A DNA stretch of 64,000 nucleotides from Prochilodus magdalenae (GCA_024036415.1 JAMWET010006979.1:870001-934000); one strand, 5' to 3'; counted from the first letter of the stretch, positions 1 to 11,731 are shown. The notes: a model not told the origin generated them from the sequence alone. A program made the numbers and translations.

Positions 1-395
1 TGAGAGTTCTGCACAGACCCTTGAGCCTTCCCTTGCCTTTTCCTGGACCTACCCCTTCGGCGTGGATCGCCGCTTCACACCCGAGAAGGCCAAGCTGCCT
101 GAGGGGCTGCTGGAATCTGCTGGTGCATCTGGGCAGGACCCAAGCGGCCGTGCACTGGTGGAGTACCTCTCCTGCGAGGGCCCCCGTGGGATGGGTGTGG
201 GTGGTACAGCAGTGGTAGAAGAGGAAGAAGAGGATGTGCAGGTGAAGGTGGAAAGGTTAAGCGATGAAGAAGTGCACGAAGAGGCCTCACAGCCAGTAAG
301 CGCCTCCCACAGCTCCCTTAGTGACCAGCAGACTGTTCCGGGTAGCGAGCACGCTCAAGAGGATCTGCTCATCAGCCCCCAGTCATCATCTATAG
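1..395 (+). CDS. zbtb44: ZBTB44 linker exon, 3' part (BTB domain lies upstream)
   Basis: Partial coding exon, open from the window edge; codons start at position 2. It encodes about 131 residues of the linker between the BTB domain and the zinc fingers of ZBTB44, a nuclear BTB/C2H2 factor thought to regulate transcription. Recognised by stretches I know from vertebrate ZBTB44: SSAQTLEP and the YPFGVDRR region near the start, then VKVERLSDEEVHEE, SQPVSASHSSLSDQQTVPGS and EDLLISPQSSSIG at the end. A short poly-Glu tract precedes the VKVERLSDEE block. The donor is at 396 (ATAG|GTGTGC) after the first base of a Gly codon (phase 1), which joins correctly to the exon at 1596. An ATG-initiated reading in another frame (from position 21) is a shadow. 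Symbol confidence is high because the downstream exons match the same protein. Confidence 0.93.
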
Positions 396-1595
396 GTGTG
401 CTTAGTCAAATTATGACACTAATCAAGTACATCTGAGTTAGCCATGATTGGTTAAAGTAATTCACCCAGGTCACCACATAGTCACTTGCTGGCTTTTGAA
501 ATTAAAATACTATTTTAAGTGCCCAGTTTGTTAAACAAGGTGGTTTTCATGGCGCCAATAGCATTTTAATGGAAAACAACTTGGCTGTTATTCTTGAGTT
601 ATTAAAGTAAATAATGCACCTACTAGCAAGTCCTGGGTGTCTAAATGGATGGTTTGATGATTTAGGCAAATTTTCTTAACCACCCTGTATTTTACTTCTT
701 CAGTTCGGTACTGCAGCTGCAACACACTAGAAGTCAAAAGACACCCCAACTATCTCAGTAAATACATCCCCAAAACTTCTCATCCTGATCTTCATTAAGC
801 TTGCATAAATCTATTAGTGTGGTTTCGGGCACAGTATGACTTAGCACCACCTATAAACCCCCGTGTCGCGGGTACTGAATTCTGCTGATTTTAGCTTTCT
901 TCTTCGTGCACACATTATTTACGTATGTTGATGCTACAGACTACTTTTGTTCATTTAGAATATTCAACCTGGCCATAAATACCAAAAAATGCTAGTGTAA
1001 TCCAGCAGCATTATGGCTGTGAGCCAAATTCAGCACTGGATCATTTCTGTAGTTATACCATACTATAATCTGTGTGACCTTAATGAAGACCTGGATGTGG
1101 TGTGTGATTAGCAACACTGGACACATTGAACGGCTACATCAAGGGTAGATAGAAATGCAAATTAAATTTTTTGTCAAACCAATCCTGCTTAGGGATTAGC
1201 TGAAATACGTTTGTGTTGGCTGAAAGCACTTCTATTTAAAAAAATCTCTGTTTTATGTGTGTGAGGACAGTCAGTAAGTAGTTATGCATTTATAAATATG
1301 CATATAGCTGGTATCATTTCCATACTTCACAATATCTAAACAGCAGTGCCTAGGTCAGCAGGCAGTACTGTTCTGAAGATCTAGCCATATCTGTAGTCTA
1401 ATGTGGACCCACTCTCAGTCGAAGAAGAAAGGCATTTTACAGTTGGCAACCAACTTGCCTCCACTTTTCATATGATAACAGTCTGAGATAAGCTCCCATT
1501 TGTTTAGATGCTGAATTGATTTGCACTCTGGATTTTTGGTTTTCTTTAAATCGTGATTGTTCTTGGAGAAACAAAACTACCTCTTTTCCCCTCAG
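396..1595 (+). other. ZBTB44 intron, nothing else seen
   Basis: AT-rich intron with a GTGTGC donor and a pyrimidine-rich acceptor (cttttcccctcag). I see no further exon, RNA gene or clear repeat in it. Confidence 0.8.
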
Positions 1596-1680
1596 GCTCA
1601 ATGGATGAGGGGGTGACCGAGGGTCTTCAGTCTATCCAGGGCACTCCAAACACCACCGGCCACATGGAGGAGGACGAGAG
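1596..1680 (+). CDS. zbtb44: ZBTB44 short linker exon
   Basis: An 85-nt coding exon reading (G)SMDEGVTEGLQSIQGTPNTT and ending in GHMEEDE(R). It corresponds to the SVDEGVSEGLPTLQSTSS segment followed by an acidic stretch in mammalian ZBTB44. It enters in phase 1, completing the Gly codon begun at 395, and leaves after two bases of an Arg codon (AG|GTAGGG). The next exon at 4468 supplies the third base, giving RLENVQYP as in the known protein. It is too short to stand out as an ORF and was found by splice sites and protein similarity. It has no domain of its own; it is part of the flexible acidic linker. Confidence 0.9.
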
Positions 1681-4467
1681 GTAGGGGCCTCTGCACACGC
1701 CTACGTTGTTTTTACAGAGTCTCTTTTTACGATGTCTCACTTTTACGATTTTACTAAAAGGCCCCTCTGAGACGGAACATTATTTTTCGTCCTCACAGTC
1801 TCCATCTTTCTTCACTTATACTCGTTTATAAGTGGTGGAAGCTTACGCGGTATTGTCGTGGCTATTAGGACAATGACTCGTTGCCAAGCGGCCAGAAGCT
1901 AGTTGGCAGGCCTTCTGGAAAGTTCTGGGATCTTGAATTTTTTGTTGGAATCCTGGAAGAAAAGTGAAGTGTCATGATGCAAAACAAAGGGGAAGAAAAA
2001 GACACAGCTGTCCGTCTCTGGAGAGGAGTTTATACTTTTATATGGCAACTTGATATGCCTGACTAAACCTGTTATATGTTAGCTTGAAACCTCTCTGGAC
2101 AGATCTTTGTGGACCTGTGAAAGAAGACAGTGGTGGTATGAAAACAAGTCCAGAGGAATTGCTAAGTTGGCAATTTGCAGACATTCAAGCAGATCATTTT
2201 GTAGATATTCCAAAACTTTTGCCACAACGTTAGTCAGTTAAGTCACCTTGTGGCTTTTGGAATGAAGATTTTGGTATTGTTTAAAGAGTGTGTTTGTTCT
2301 TGGCCTTTTCAGCACCCAGGTTATGCAACCTGGAAAAACAGGACAGGAATCTATTTTATTCCTTTTTGTCATTTGGGCAAAAAAAAGCTAAATTATATTA
2401 AATTATGATATAATTCAAATGAGCTAAAACAGATCTAAGTTGGACGTTAATTTCACTGCACTTGCATATTTGGTGACGTTCAGTTCAGGTGAAAATATGT
2501 TTTAGGTGAATCAACTTGAAAAATTCCTTTCTTTTTCTCTTTCCATTCTTTAATTTTATATGTTCTGTGTAGCCACAGTATAAATCAGCAGGAATGACTA
2601 GCTTGACAAATCAATAGGTAGGTTTTACGAATAGATTGAATGAAACATTATCAAACTAGTAGATTAGTGTGGATGGTGTTTTTTATCTTTCATACTGTAT
2701 AAAGAATTTTGTGACCTTAGTAATAAGGTCAGTTGTTGCTATACAATATTGTCCCTGTCTTGTGAAAGATTAAACTGAGCTTTGCATATGGATGTATTTC
2801 TGACAACCAAATAACTTTGTAACCAATAATTTTGTATCATATTACAAATGACCTAACTCTGGTTTCATTGAGGGATAACCTCACAGGAACCTTGTTGAAC
2901 ATTATCCAAAACCGTAGCTGGTTATTAAATGGAAAATTCCAGAGTAAAAAAAATGTCTGCACACTTAAAGTGTTGAGATGTAAACAGTGTCATTCTGAGT
3001 GTATTGATGTGAAACGTGCCGTTTGAGAGTCAGCGTTCTTTGCAGTGATAGTGATAGGAATGTTACGGTTTCAAATGTCCAGGGGTAAAATAGGGGTCCT
3101 ACGTCAACCCAACTGCCAGACCAAGACACTACCAGACTGCAAACGAATCTGCAAACTGTCAGCATTTATATATTTTACCTCGTTCAAGTTATAAGACGTC
3201 ATCATTATGTCATTACGAAAAGTGGGGCACTCACCCAGTTGCTTTAGGCCAACTCACATAAACAGGCTAAAACATTACCTCACCAATAGGTCTTGCAAAT
3301 GGTGAGGTATGGTTAGTGGGTGGCTGAAGGCACAGGTGCGACCACAGCTCACCCTCTGCAGTCATCACTGCCCTTTAAGTAGAGCGCCCCCTGCTGCACC
3401 AATACAAGCAAACTTCTTACAACAGCAACATTAACACCCGCCCATATTGACAAAGTGGCGAAGATTGCGTTTGGAACTTGGAACAGGAAACTCCGTGATG
3501 GCAGTTTTGCCTCAGCAGGGCGCACTTGCCTTGTCCATTCTGTTTAATCAAATAAATGATGGTAGCCTCTCCAAATTTGTCGTTTACAAGATTTTACGTT
3601 AAAGACGTATCAAATACAACTGCTTAACGAGGCAGTATGTTCAGCCCAGTTGGTGGAATAAATCCCCAAATCCTCCAGAAGCCGGTTCATTAGACGCTGA
3701 AAAGTAGCCAGCACATTTTTTAGCCCAAAAGTCTTTACTGTATACTGTAGGAAAATAGCTGGAGTAACAAAGGCAGAGAGCTGTGACGTACAAGCGGATG
3801 AAAGAACTTGCCAATAACCTTTAAGAAGGTTGGTATCACAATGAGCGGAACCACATTATCTACGCAATCGTCCGTCCGAGGGAACGGAAAAGAATCCGAT
3901 ACCGTAATTGCGTTCAATTTTCTATGGTCAGTAAAGAAGTCCGAAAACCTGCTTCAGAAAAAGTTACTACACAAAAGGTTAAAGGATCTGCTCTCTGATA
4001 CCTAAGGAATGTTCCGAGAGATGGTTTGGCCTAAAACAAAGTTTTTTAAAAAAAGGGTACATGCAAGGCAAAGTATTACCCAAAGAAAACATGTGACGGT
4101 GGAAAAGTAAAAGCATTTTGTGAATACATGGAGGTTCACTGGTGGTTTTGGATCCTAATTAAAATGCTTATGGTTGTGTTTTTTGGCATTGTGCCTACGT
4201 GCATTTTTCTGCAGTACTGCAATTCATGGCGCTGCTTACGACTTTTTGAATTATGCTAATTTTCAAATTGATTTTAAATGGGTGAAATGTACCTTTTTGA
4301 TGACATTTGCTTTATACAAACTCTATAACTGGGAGCATTAGATACTTTATTATACTTGATTAGGATAAATTAACATGCAGTTTTTAATATTGAAGAGTGT
4401 ATATATATGTAATATTTAAAATTGTCTGCTATTATAACTATCTTTCCCTTCCTCTGTTCTCCTCTAG
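1681..4467 (+). other. ZBTB44 intron, no coding content seen
   Basis: AT-rich intron of about 2.8 kb between the GTAGGG donor and a CTCTAG acceptor. Small open frames within it have no recognisable product. A CTCF-like motif at 3383-3396 is listed separately. Confidence 0.75.
3383..3396 (-). promoter_or_regulatory. CTCF-like core motif in ZBTB44 intron
   Basis: Read on the minus strand this is CAGCAGGGGGCGCT, a very close match to the vertebrate CTCF core. Occupancy is inference only; the same word can also ride on dispersed repeats. Confidence 0.4.
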
Positions 4468-6128
4468 GCTGGAAAACGTCCAGTACCCAAACTGTATATC
4501 GGGCAGTCCAGCAGGATTCCGCAGAGTGCAGGCAGGCATCACAGGGGTGGGGGGGATCATTAGCAGAGAAAAAGTCAGGGGGGGGCAATAGGGCGTCACA
4601 CGAAAAAGCTCACAGGGCAGACAGGGGCAAAAGGATCGCGCACAGGGGAGGATCCAGGGAGTCTGATACAGGGATCACCAGGCCAGGGCAGGATTCAAGG
4701 AACGCATTCCAGGAGGGGAATCAAGCAACGGATTCCAGGCCTGCACTCCCATCAAATTTGTATCAGGGCAGCAGCAGGGTCCTCCGCAATGGCACAGGTG
4801 GCCCGCAATCTCAGCCTACGGGAGATTACAGGATCAAAGCAAAGTCCATCAGGACAGGGGGATCAGGCAGGTCATGTCAGGAATGGGGTCCACTCGGTGG
4901 ATGCAAGTCAGCAGCAGGGCAAGCAACAAGGGGACATGCAGCAACAGCAGCATCATTGTCTCATGGAGGGAGGGGGGGGGCAGGTCGTCACTCAGGTAGG
5001 GGGGGCCAAGGGGAACAGAGAGCCTCGCAGATTATACAGCAGCAGCAGGGGCACAGGGGGGGTATCACCAGGGCATCAAATCAGCAGCAGCAGGGGCATT
5101 CAGGATCTGTCAGGGGGGGGATAGGCACAGCAGCATGGCAGATCACAGTGCAGGCTGGCTTACGGACATGCTAGCATTTCAGGGCAAACTGGGGTTGGGA
5201 GTTAGAATAGGCAGGTGCAGGCGGGTATCCAGGCCGGGCAGGGGCAGAGGGTACTCTATCATGGGGGGCAGATCAGGCTTTACTATCTGCAGCAGGGGGG
5301 GATCGGGTTTCATTACAAAGGCAGTCACTCCCAGCATAGGCAAGCATGCACATAGGGCGTCAGCAAAAACAAAAAAACATCAATGGGGGTAGTCAGCCAG
5401 ACAGCAAGGAGTATGTGTCAGGGTCGGGGGCAGGAGGGCGATCACAGCTGCAAGGGACAGGGCGGCATCTGATCATCAGGATCACATTTCATCAACATTA
5501 TATCTTCATAGGTTTTCTTTGTGCCGGTTTCATTGATCACATGCTGTCTCCAGTTCTCAGGAGTGGCAAGAAAGAGGCTATTGCAGATCAGTAGCCATAT
5601 CAGGCAACATACAGTATATCCAGTCTTCAGGCAGGTCCTCACAAGCCTACGCACATGGGGGCACAGAGCATGTGGGTGTGTCAAGTACATGGGCAGAGTA
5701 AAATGCAGGGAGCTTCATCAGTGTAGCTTATTCAGTAGAGGTTCTAGACACATGGTGAACAGCAGGGGCATGAGCACTCAGTGCAGGCAGTTCCAATCAG
5801 TGAAGGCAGGCACTGTGGACATGAGGCATATAAGCAACACACAAGCAGGGGCAGGGGATCAGGCAAGATCAGAGGAGATCACAGCATCGGGGCAGCAGGG
5901 GTAGCAAGCATATCAGGCAGGGGTCAGGGGCAGGGGCAAGCAGAGGGGGGGCAGCAGGGGAGGGTAGAGCATGAAGGCAGCTTGGTGCAGCATGGGAATT
6001 GCAGATCAGAACAATCACAGTGGCGGGACAGATCAGGTAGGGTCAGGCAGCGCCCTCCACACCCCTACTGAACGGGTCATTACTCCCAGCAATCCAGAAC
6101 CTCAAGCAGCATATGCTCATCCACTCTG
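4468..6128 (+). pseudogene. zbtb44: ZBTB44 first zinc-finger exon, disrupted and inflated
   Basis: The acceptor (CCTCTAG, exon base 4468) and first codons (R)LENVQYP are intact and in phase. The expected exon end is also intact: 6092-6128 reads IQNLKQHMLIHS, followed by a phase-1 donor (G|GTGAGA at 6129) that joins correctly to 7369. Everything between is wrong. After LENVQYP a net loss of about 4 bases relative to the mammalian layout shifts the LYI segment out of frame, and the original frame stops at 4589-4591. The zinc-finger start (expected DRPFQCPTCGVRF) appears near 6051-6091 only as a patchwork with small indels and an in-frame TGA. Between lie about 1.5 kb of CAG/GGGG-rich sequence. 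The normal exon should be roughly 160 nt. As assembled it cannot encode the finger. An assembly error is more likely than a true gene break, because the exons on both sides are intact. Confidence 0.8.
4545..6050 (+). repeat. CAG/GGGG/GATC-rich interspersed tract
   Basis: Unusual low-complexity sequence in which words such as CAGGGG, CAGCAGCAGGGG, GGGGGATC and ATCAGG recur every 10-40 bases among non-repetitive bases. G runs of 5 to 9 are frequent on the plus strand and rare on the minus strand. Composition differs sharply from the AT-rich introns around it. Open frames through it give Gln/Gly/Ser-rich strings (for example 4422-5174 and 4789-5124). I regard these as by-products of CAG and GGG triplets, not proteins. 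The part 5017-5824 is collinear with 6134-6495. Confidence 0.85.
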
Positions 6129-7368
6129 GTGAGAGAGAGCCTCTGCACTTATATATCACAGCACCAGGGCATAATTCATCCTACAAAGGCGTACAGCTTA
6201 GACATGGAACTTGGGTGCTATTAGGCTTTACTATCTGCAGTACTCGGGTTTCATTACAACACTCCAGCATAAGCAACATGCGTCAGAAATGGTCATGTGT
6301 GCTCTCTGTTCTCTTCTTTCTTTGTTGATTCTGTCTCCAGTTCTCTTTGATAGAGGCTTGCTAGTAGGGGTGCAACATCTCCAGCTACTGACTGCTTATG
6401 TGGGTGTGTCGCTAAAATGCAAGCAGGTTTAGCTATTCAGTAGAGTTCTAGACTTGAACAGTGATTTCAGTGGGCAGTTTTGACTGTGGACATGATAAAG
6501 CACACAATAGCTAGGGTTGGGCTGTGTAATGGTAATAGGTTTACTACAGTACAAATGGTGATGGCATTTCAAAATTATGAGGTACAATTTTTAATTAATC
6601 ACTGATTTATGAGGGGGGATCTCACCAATAGGTGGCACTAATAGCCGTTGCTAAGATGCTATCATGCTTAGTTTTTCTAACACACACACACATACATACA
6701 TACATGCATACATACATACGTACATATATATTAATATCCGGTAGTTACAATCCAGTCTCTGCTGTGCTTTTGATGCCTTGTGTTTTTACATAACACACTT
6801 CCCTGTAATGTGGTATACCTGTGTAATACATGGAGATGGTTTACGAGAATGAAAGAAGTGGATACTGACCACAACAAATTTTACATTATGCGTTAAGATT
6901 ACGCTACTAGGGATACACAGTGATATCGGAATTAGAACAGTAGTAGCAAATATTTCCTCAAAACCTGGCAGTACTATCTAGACTAATGTTAACATTCGGC
7001 CGATATTTCATGACCCGGGCTACTGTACTGAAATGTACATATTATATTTCTGTCAGTGCTGTTGTGTAATATGGTATATTTCTCTATAATGGTTTTATAA
7101 ATGTTTATGTATAGACAAATTTCAGTTATCAGCATCAGTCCTAAATTCCCCTACACGTGCATTTCTAATTTTAGGTACTTAATTGACTGCTGTCTGTTGA
7201 AACTCATTTGCATTAAATTGAGAAAATCTTAATCTGCAACTGTGGCTGCTTCCACATCCACAATCCTCTGCCCACAGGAAGGACCAGACAAAAACTGCCT
7301 GGCTCTGCTGTAATGTAATTTAATGCAATGTTGACATCTGTGTAACTGCTGACCCCCTTCCTCTACAG
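6129..7368 (+). other. ZBTB44 intron with inflated-copy partner and CATA repeat
   Basis: Intron with a GTGAGA donor and a CCTCTACAG acceptor. Its first 370 bases (6134-6495) are the clean counterpart of the inflated copy upstream. A (CA)n/(CATA)n microsatellite lies at 6681-6730. The rest is ordinary AT-rich sequence. Confidence 0.75.
6681..6730. repeat. (CA)n/(CATA)n microsatellite
   Basis: CA dinucleotides pass into CATA tetranucleotides with a few point changes. Confidence 0.9.
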
Positions 7369-7669
7369 GCATTAAGCCATTCCAGTGTGACCGCTGTGGG
7401 AAAAAGTTCACGCGAGCCTACTCCCTAAAGATGCACCGGCTGAAGCATGAAGGTAAACGCTGTTTCCGGTGCCAGATCTGTAGCGCCACATTCACTTCCT
7501 TCGGTGAATATAAGCACCATATGAGGGTGTCCCGCCACATCATCCGCAAGCCTCGGATTTACGAGTGCAAAACATGCGGCGCCATGTTTACCAACTCCGG
7601 CAATTTAATCGTACACCTGAGGAGTCTGAACCATGAGGCGTCAGAGCTAGCAAACTACTTCCAGACCAG
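7369..7669 (+). CDS. zbtb44: ZBTB44 zinc-finger exon
   Basis: A 301-nt exon encoding (G)IKPFQCDRCGKKF through SELANYFQT. It holds three C2H2 fingers. The first is C-x2-C-x12-H-x3-H (CDRC...HRLKH). The second and third are C-x2-C-x12-H-x5-H (CQIC...HMRVSRH and CKTC...HLRSLNH). GIKPFQC is the usual TGEKP-type linker, which shows that another finger should precede it; that finger is in the disrupted exon upstream. It enters in phase 1 and leaves after two bases of a Ser codon (ACC AG|GTGAGG). The sequence is nearly identical to the mammalian protein as I recall it. This is the strongest evidence that the gene is under selection and that the broken exon upstream is not ordinary decay. Confidence 0.95.
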
Positions 7670-10600
7670 GTGAGGAGGAGTTGAACGCAATTAGAAATGA
7701 CTCTCTGTGCGAACAGGAACACCAATGCAGGCTTAGTTAGTCACCCAGGTTTGAGATGTGAGCTGTGACTAAGGCGGGAAACAAAAAGTTCATATACACA
7801 CCTGTTCAGAGGTTTGGAATCACTTGTCACTTGTTAATGTTATTATTAATCAGTAATATTTATATTAGTATTTTTAATTTTATAATCTAGGCCTTAGATA
7901 TTTTTAGATGCTACTCAGTATGCCCAGTATTCAGTTGTTGTTCATTAAAATATATAAAAATTTGATTATATTTATCATTACTTCTCAAGTTATTGTCCAT
8001 ATTAGGCCTTTTGGATATTCATTTAATTATAAGTTCATTCTTGGTGTTACAAAGTTTTTCTGTTTGGAATTGTAAATGGCTCTATTCAGCTGGTCACATT
8101 AAATGTTACGTAGCACTAGCATCATATATATAATCATTTTATCGTCTGTACATGGTTCTGCAGACTGCTGAGACCTGCTTTTAAATAATTGAAAATATCA
8201 ATTCCAAAGTTTTGCATGACACCATATACCCAGTTAAATACACATCAGCTTCTACAATTAAATATACCATATATAATATTTAATGCGTCCACACTTTCCC
8301 TTTCTTACAGCATCTATTATTTATAAGAGATTTGTTGAGTACATACAATGATATTGAGGTTTGGATTCTTGGGGTGGTCAGTTCTTCTGAGAACACGTAG
8401 CTTCTTTGTTTGGACAGCCACACATTCTTTCAGACCCATAGTGTTGAGCAAGTGTCGAGTCTTCTCACAGTCAAATAATGGACAGAAACATCTGTCCATG
8501 TTTCATATCTGAATGAAGTGTGGTTTCTGGTTTTGTTCTACCCCTTCAAGACACAACTCCAAGTGCTGCTTATCTGATGAGGACAGCTTTGGTTTTTGAT
8601 CAGGTTTCCCATGGTTGCCAGGAGTCCAATTTATTATTATTAATTTTAAATTATTTTTTGAAATCCAGTTTTGGAAAATCCATTTTCCCCTTTTTTCCTT
8701 TCCCTTACGCTATCTGATCTCATTAGAATTATCTACTGGAAACTTAATAATGTGTACTTAATGGCCACTTTGACTGGAAATGAAATATACGAAGGGTAGT
8801 TTCTGACTTTTGCACGGTATTGTGTATGTAGACTTCCTTGTTGTATCCCCTGTATTAACAGTGGTCCCAGGTCATGGTAGCACCTTGCTTATTAACTTTA
8901 TGGGTTGTACAGTTGTACTATTTGTTGCTATCATCAGAAATCTGTGTGCGTTATCTACCATCCCTCGTTTTATCTTTCATGATGATCATATGTTATGAGT
9001 TTCCTTGACAGGCCCCTATGAAACAGTGCTTGCTGGCGTTATTGCGTTTTATTGACTCACTCACAAAAGTGTTCAATAGGTTCGTAGACATTCTTAGCCT
9101 GGGGTGATTCTGGTGTCTCCTCTCTGGAAATTCATGCTCACACATGTTCCTAATGTGGTTCATGTCCCAAAACATCACGTAGGCCTTCTATCACTTCACG
9201 ATTGATCCATGTTCTGTAGGAGGCACGGGCCAACAGAGTCCTCTGTATGCAAATCTGTACCGTTATGAGTTCTGTTTCCAGTTTGGGATTACAAATGCTT
9301 GTGGGAGAGGTTTTATGTGGAAATGTGTTTTATTGGGAAAGGCGTCATTGTGTGGGGAAGGGTTGAATTACACAGGGAAGCCCTATTCCTTTGACAGATA
9401 TGAACTGGCCACCGGGGAATTTGTTCTAGAGTGAAGGTTACAGCTAAAAATAAAGCATGAGGAGTTTTTGAGAGAATTTTCATTGACAGCTATTGTAAAC
9501 ACATACTACAGATTCTTGTGGGGCTTAGTGACAGCCTAACAAAGATCTCAGTTGACAACTAATGGTCACTTGGTGTTCAGCCAGTATGATATAATGCCTG
9601 AGGACCATCCGTCTCATTTGCGGGGATGTTGAGCCTCGAACTCCTCGCACATATGTACCCAGTTTCTTCTTCACCCACCCCCCTCCTCCTACTCCTCTCC
9701 CTGCCCCATCCAGCCCAAATAAACAACGTCTGAGCTGACCAGGCCTGCAGGAGTGAGGCAATGTTTTGGCATGAGCTCAGAAGCGCAGAGAGAGGGAGTA
9801 AGAGAGAAAGAAAGAAGAAGTGAGAGATTGCTGGCAGGCACAGAACGTGGCTGCATTGTGTGTTCTGATGCGTGTTTCTCTGTTGCGATAACGAGAACCA
9901 GCCGCTGTCTGCCACACGTCTCCCCGCTGAAACCAGGTGTTCCCCAGGCTTAGAGCAGAGGAGCAAATGTGGGAGTCTCATGACCCTTTACCAAGTGTTC
10001 CAGCGTTTCTCAGCCTTACCTTCACCTGCTGCATCTGTATCATGGAGTCAGTTACCAAGACATCGTTTCTGTACCTTCCCCTGTGTTTAGAAAAGTTGCT
10101 TCAGCACGTGCCCTTTAGCTTCTGTTTACATGTGTGTTCTCCCATTCGGCTAGATACAGGCAGATATTCACAAATTATTGTCTGTAGTACTAAACACTAC
10201 ACCAAACACTGGCATATTCCTTTTAACAGCTTTTGAATTAGTAGTGCCATAACTGATGTTTAATTATTTGGTTAACGGTCACCTAAAGAACCTTTCCTGC
10301 CTCCGAGTTCCTCCTAGCTCACTCATTGTTGTGCATTTAGAGCGTGAACAATTTGTCATATGTGGGGTATGATGATGTAATACAAAAGCATCAAACCGTA
10401 CAATGTTCTGCAAAAGTTTGCGCGCTCCTGGTCACGTCGCATGTGTTGTTGGTTTTCTAAAACCTCTGCACGTTGTCATGGTAATCACTCGCAGAAGTAA
10501 ATATATTGGCAGGAAAGATGTTTGACGCCTAAATTTTGGCCTATGCAAAAGTTGTATCGTTTCTTGTGTTAATCTCGTTATATAACTAGAAGTTATATAC

Positions 10601-11349
10601 GCTGCAAATAGCAGAGAAATGTCATATTTAAGTGTGCTCTCTGCAAGAGATGTGTCAACTTAATTTTACTCAGAAAAACAAAACAGGCCATTTGAGGTGT
10701 TTAAACTTTTGCATACGACTGTATACAGAGCATGGCAGAGTTTGAATGGTGACATTTTACTTACTAGGTCACTTTCGATACATGGAGAAGTTCTAATACG
10801 TAAGCGGAGCGTCTGTTTAGATTGTGGCAGTTGTGCCAGAGAACATGAAATTGGTCTCAAATTAAAATTTGGACCCACGTGTGGAAAGACTGATTGTAAG
10901 TAGAACACATGCAGATGCTTTTATAAACCTGTGAGACAAATGTAAGGATAAACGTCGGTTTAAAGGCTGGATTAGTCCAAGTTTTATTTTGAATTCTCTT
11001 TAGGAATTCTGAGAAGGTCGTACCATGTAAACTCTCCTTTGCTACATCTAATAACAGAGTGAAAAGCTGAAGGGAAGCTGTGAAATCTCATGATGATGGT
11101 TATGAAATGTTCACTTATGTCTTCTGCTAATCACGGCTAGTGGTGACATTTAGAGTGGCTTAGTTTAAAGGAGTATTCCAGCAATTTTCAAGCTTAACTC
11201 CGTATCGAATAGCCAGTTACCACAAACAGTAATTCTAAACACATTTATAAGCAGAAGCCAGTGGGCAGTTGACGATGTTGAATTGCTCAGATCTACCGTT
11301 GTGTGGCTGTAGTTAACCTCTCTTGCTCTCTCTTTCTCTTCTGCTCCAG
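7670..11349 (+). other. Last ZBTB44 intron, with transposon remnants
   Basis: AT-rich intron of 3.7 kb (GTGAGG donor; TCTGCTCCAG acceptor). At 7797-7830 the words CACCTGTTCAGAGGTTTGGAATCACT resemble the end of a fish Tc1-type element (split here as CACCTGTTCAGAGG + TTTGGAATCACT), but no transposase is recognisable. A TA-flanked MITE at 10401-10721 is listed separately. No host exon is visible. Confidence 0.6.
10401..10721. mobile_element. Tc1-type MITE (321 bp) in ZBTB44 intron
   Basis: Flanked by TA on both sides (10399-10400 and 10722-10723). The ends are imperfect inverted repeats, starting CAATGTTCTGCAAAAGTTTG on the left and, read from the right end, CAGTCGTATGCAAAAGTTTA. They share the TGCAAAAGTTT word common at Tc1-like ends in fish. 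There is no coding capacity, so it is non-autonomous. Confidence 0.65.
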
Positions 11350-11731
11350 TGAGTTCCTCCTCCCAGACTACCTGAGCCACATGCAGGAGGAGGAGGAGAG
11401 TCTGGCCCACTTCGAAATGACCGAGCAGGCCTTTGAAACTGCGGCCAACACCGCCACCTCTTCCTCCTCCTCTTCCTCAGTCCAAACACCCGTCATCTCC
11501 CAGGTCTCCTCAACCATGAACTACGACCCCCATCCCCCGGCACCCCCAACCCATAACCCGGGCCCCAGAGCGGCTCTGGGGTGCGAGGCGGGGGGCGAGG
11601 GGACACCTGCGGAGCAACCCAAGAACGCCGTTGCTGTCACCTCTCTACCCGAGCCCGAGGAAGGTGAGAGAGAGAAGGAAGAGGAAGGACGAAAGCAGAA
11701 GAAAGCACTCGTGTCCATTACAATCGAGTGA
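11350..11731 (+). CDS. zbtb44: ZBTB44 terminal coding exon
   Basis: Final coding exon: (S)EFLLPDYLSHMQEEEESLAH, a Ser-rich tract, VQTPVISQVSSTMN, then a Pro/Gly-rich and acidic tail ending in VSITIE and TGA at 11729-11731. It corresponds to the mammalian ZBTB44 C terminus: the DFLVPDYL start, the PVISQVSST centre and the SSITIE end are conserved, while the middle is freely variable. The acceptor TGCTCCAG precedes T at 11350 and completes the Ser codon opened at 7668-7669. This long tail isoform confirms ZBTB44 over other ZBTB paralogues. Ser, Glu and Pro stretches suggest a disordered tail. Confidence 0.95.

Noticed and set aside
4422..5174. A 250-codon Gln/Gly-rich open frame, and another at 4789-5124
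   Set aside because: They follow from CAG and GGG words lacking stop codons, lie in the suspect inflated tract, and have no domain or splice support.
9525..9981. Minus-strand frames of 78 and 134 codons inside a ZBTB44 intron
   Set aside because: They are low-complexity, overlap each other in different frames, and have no recognisable domain.
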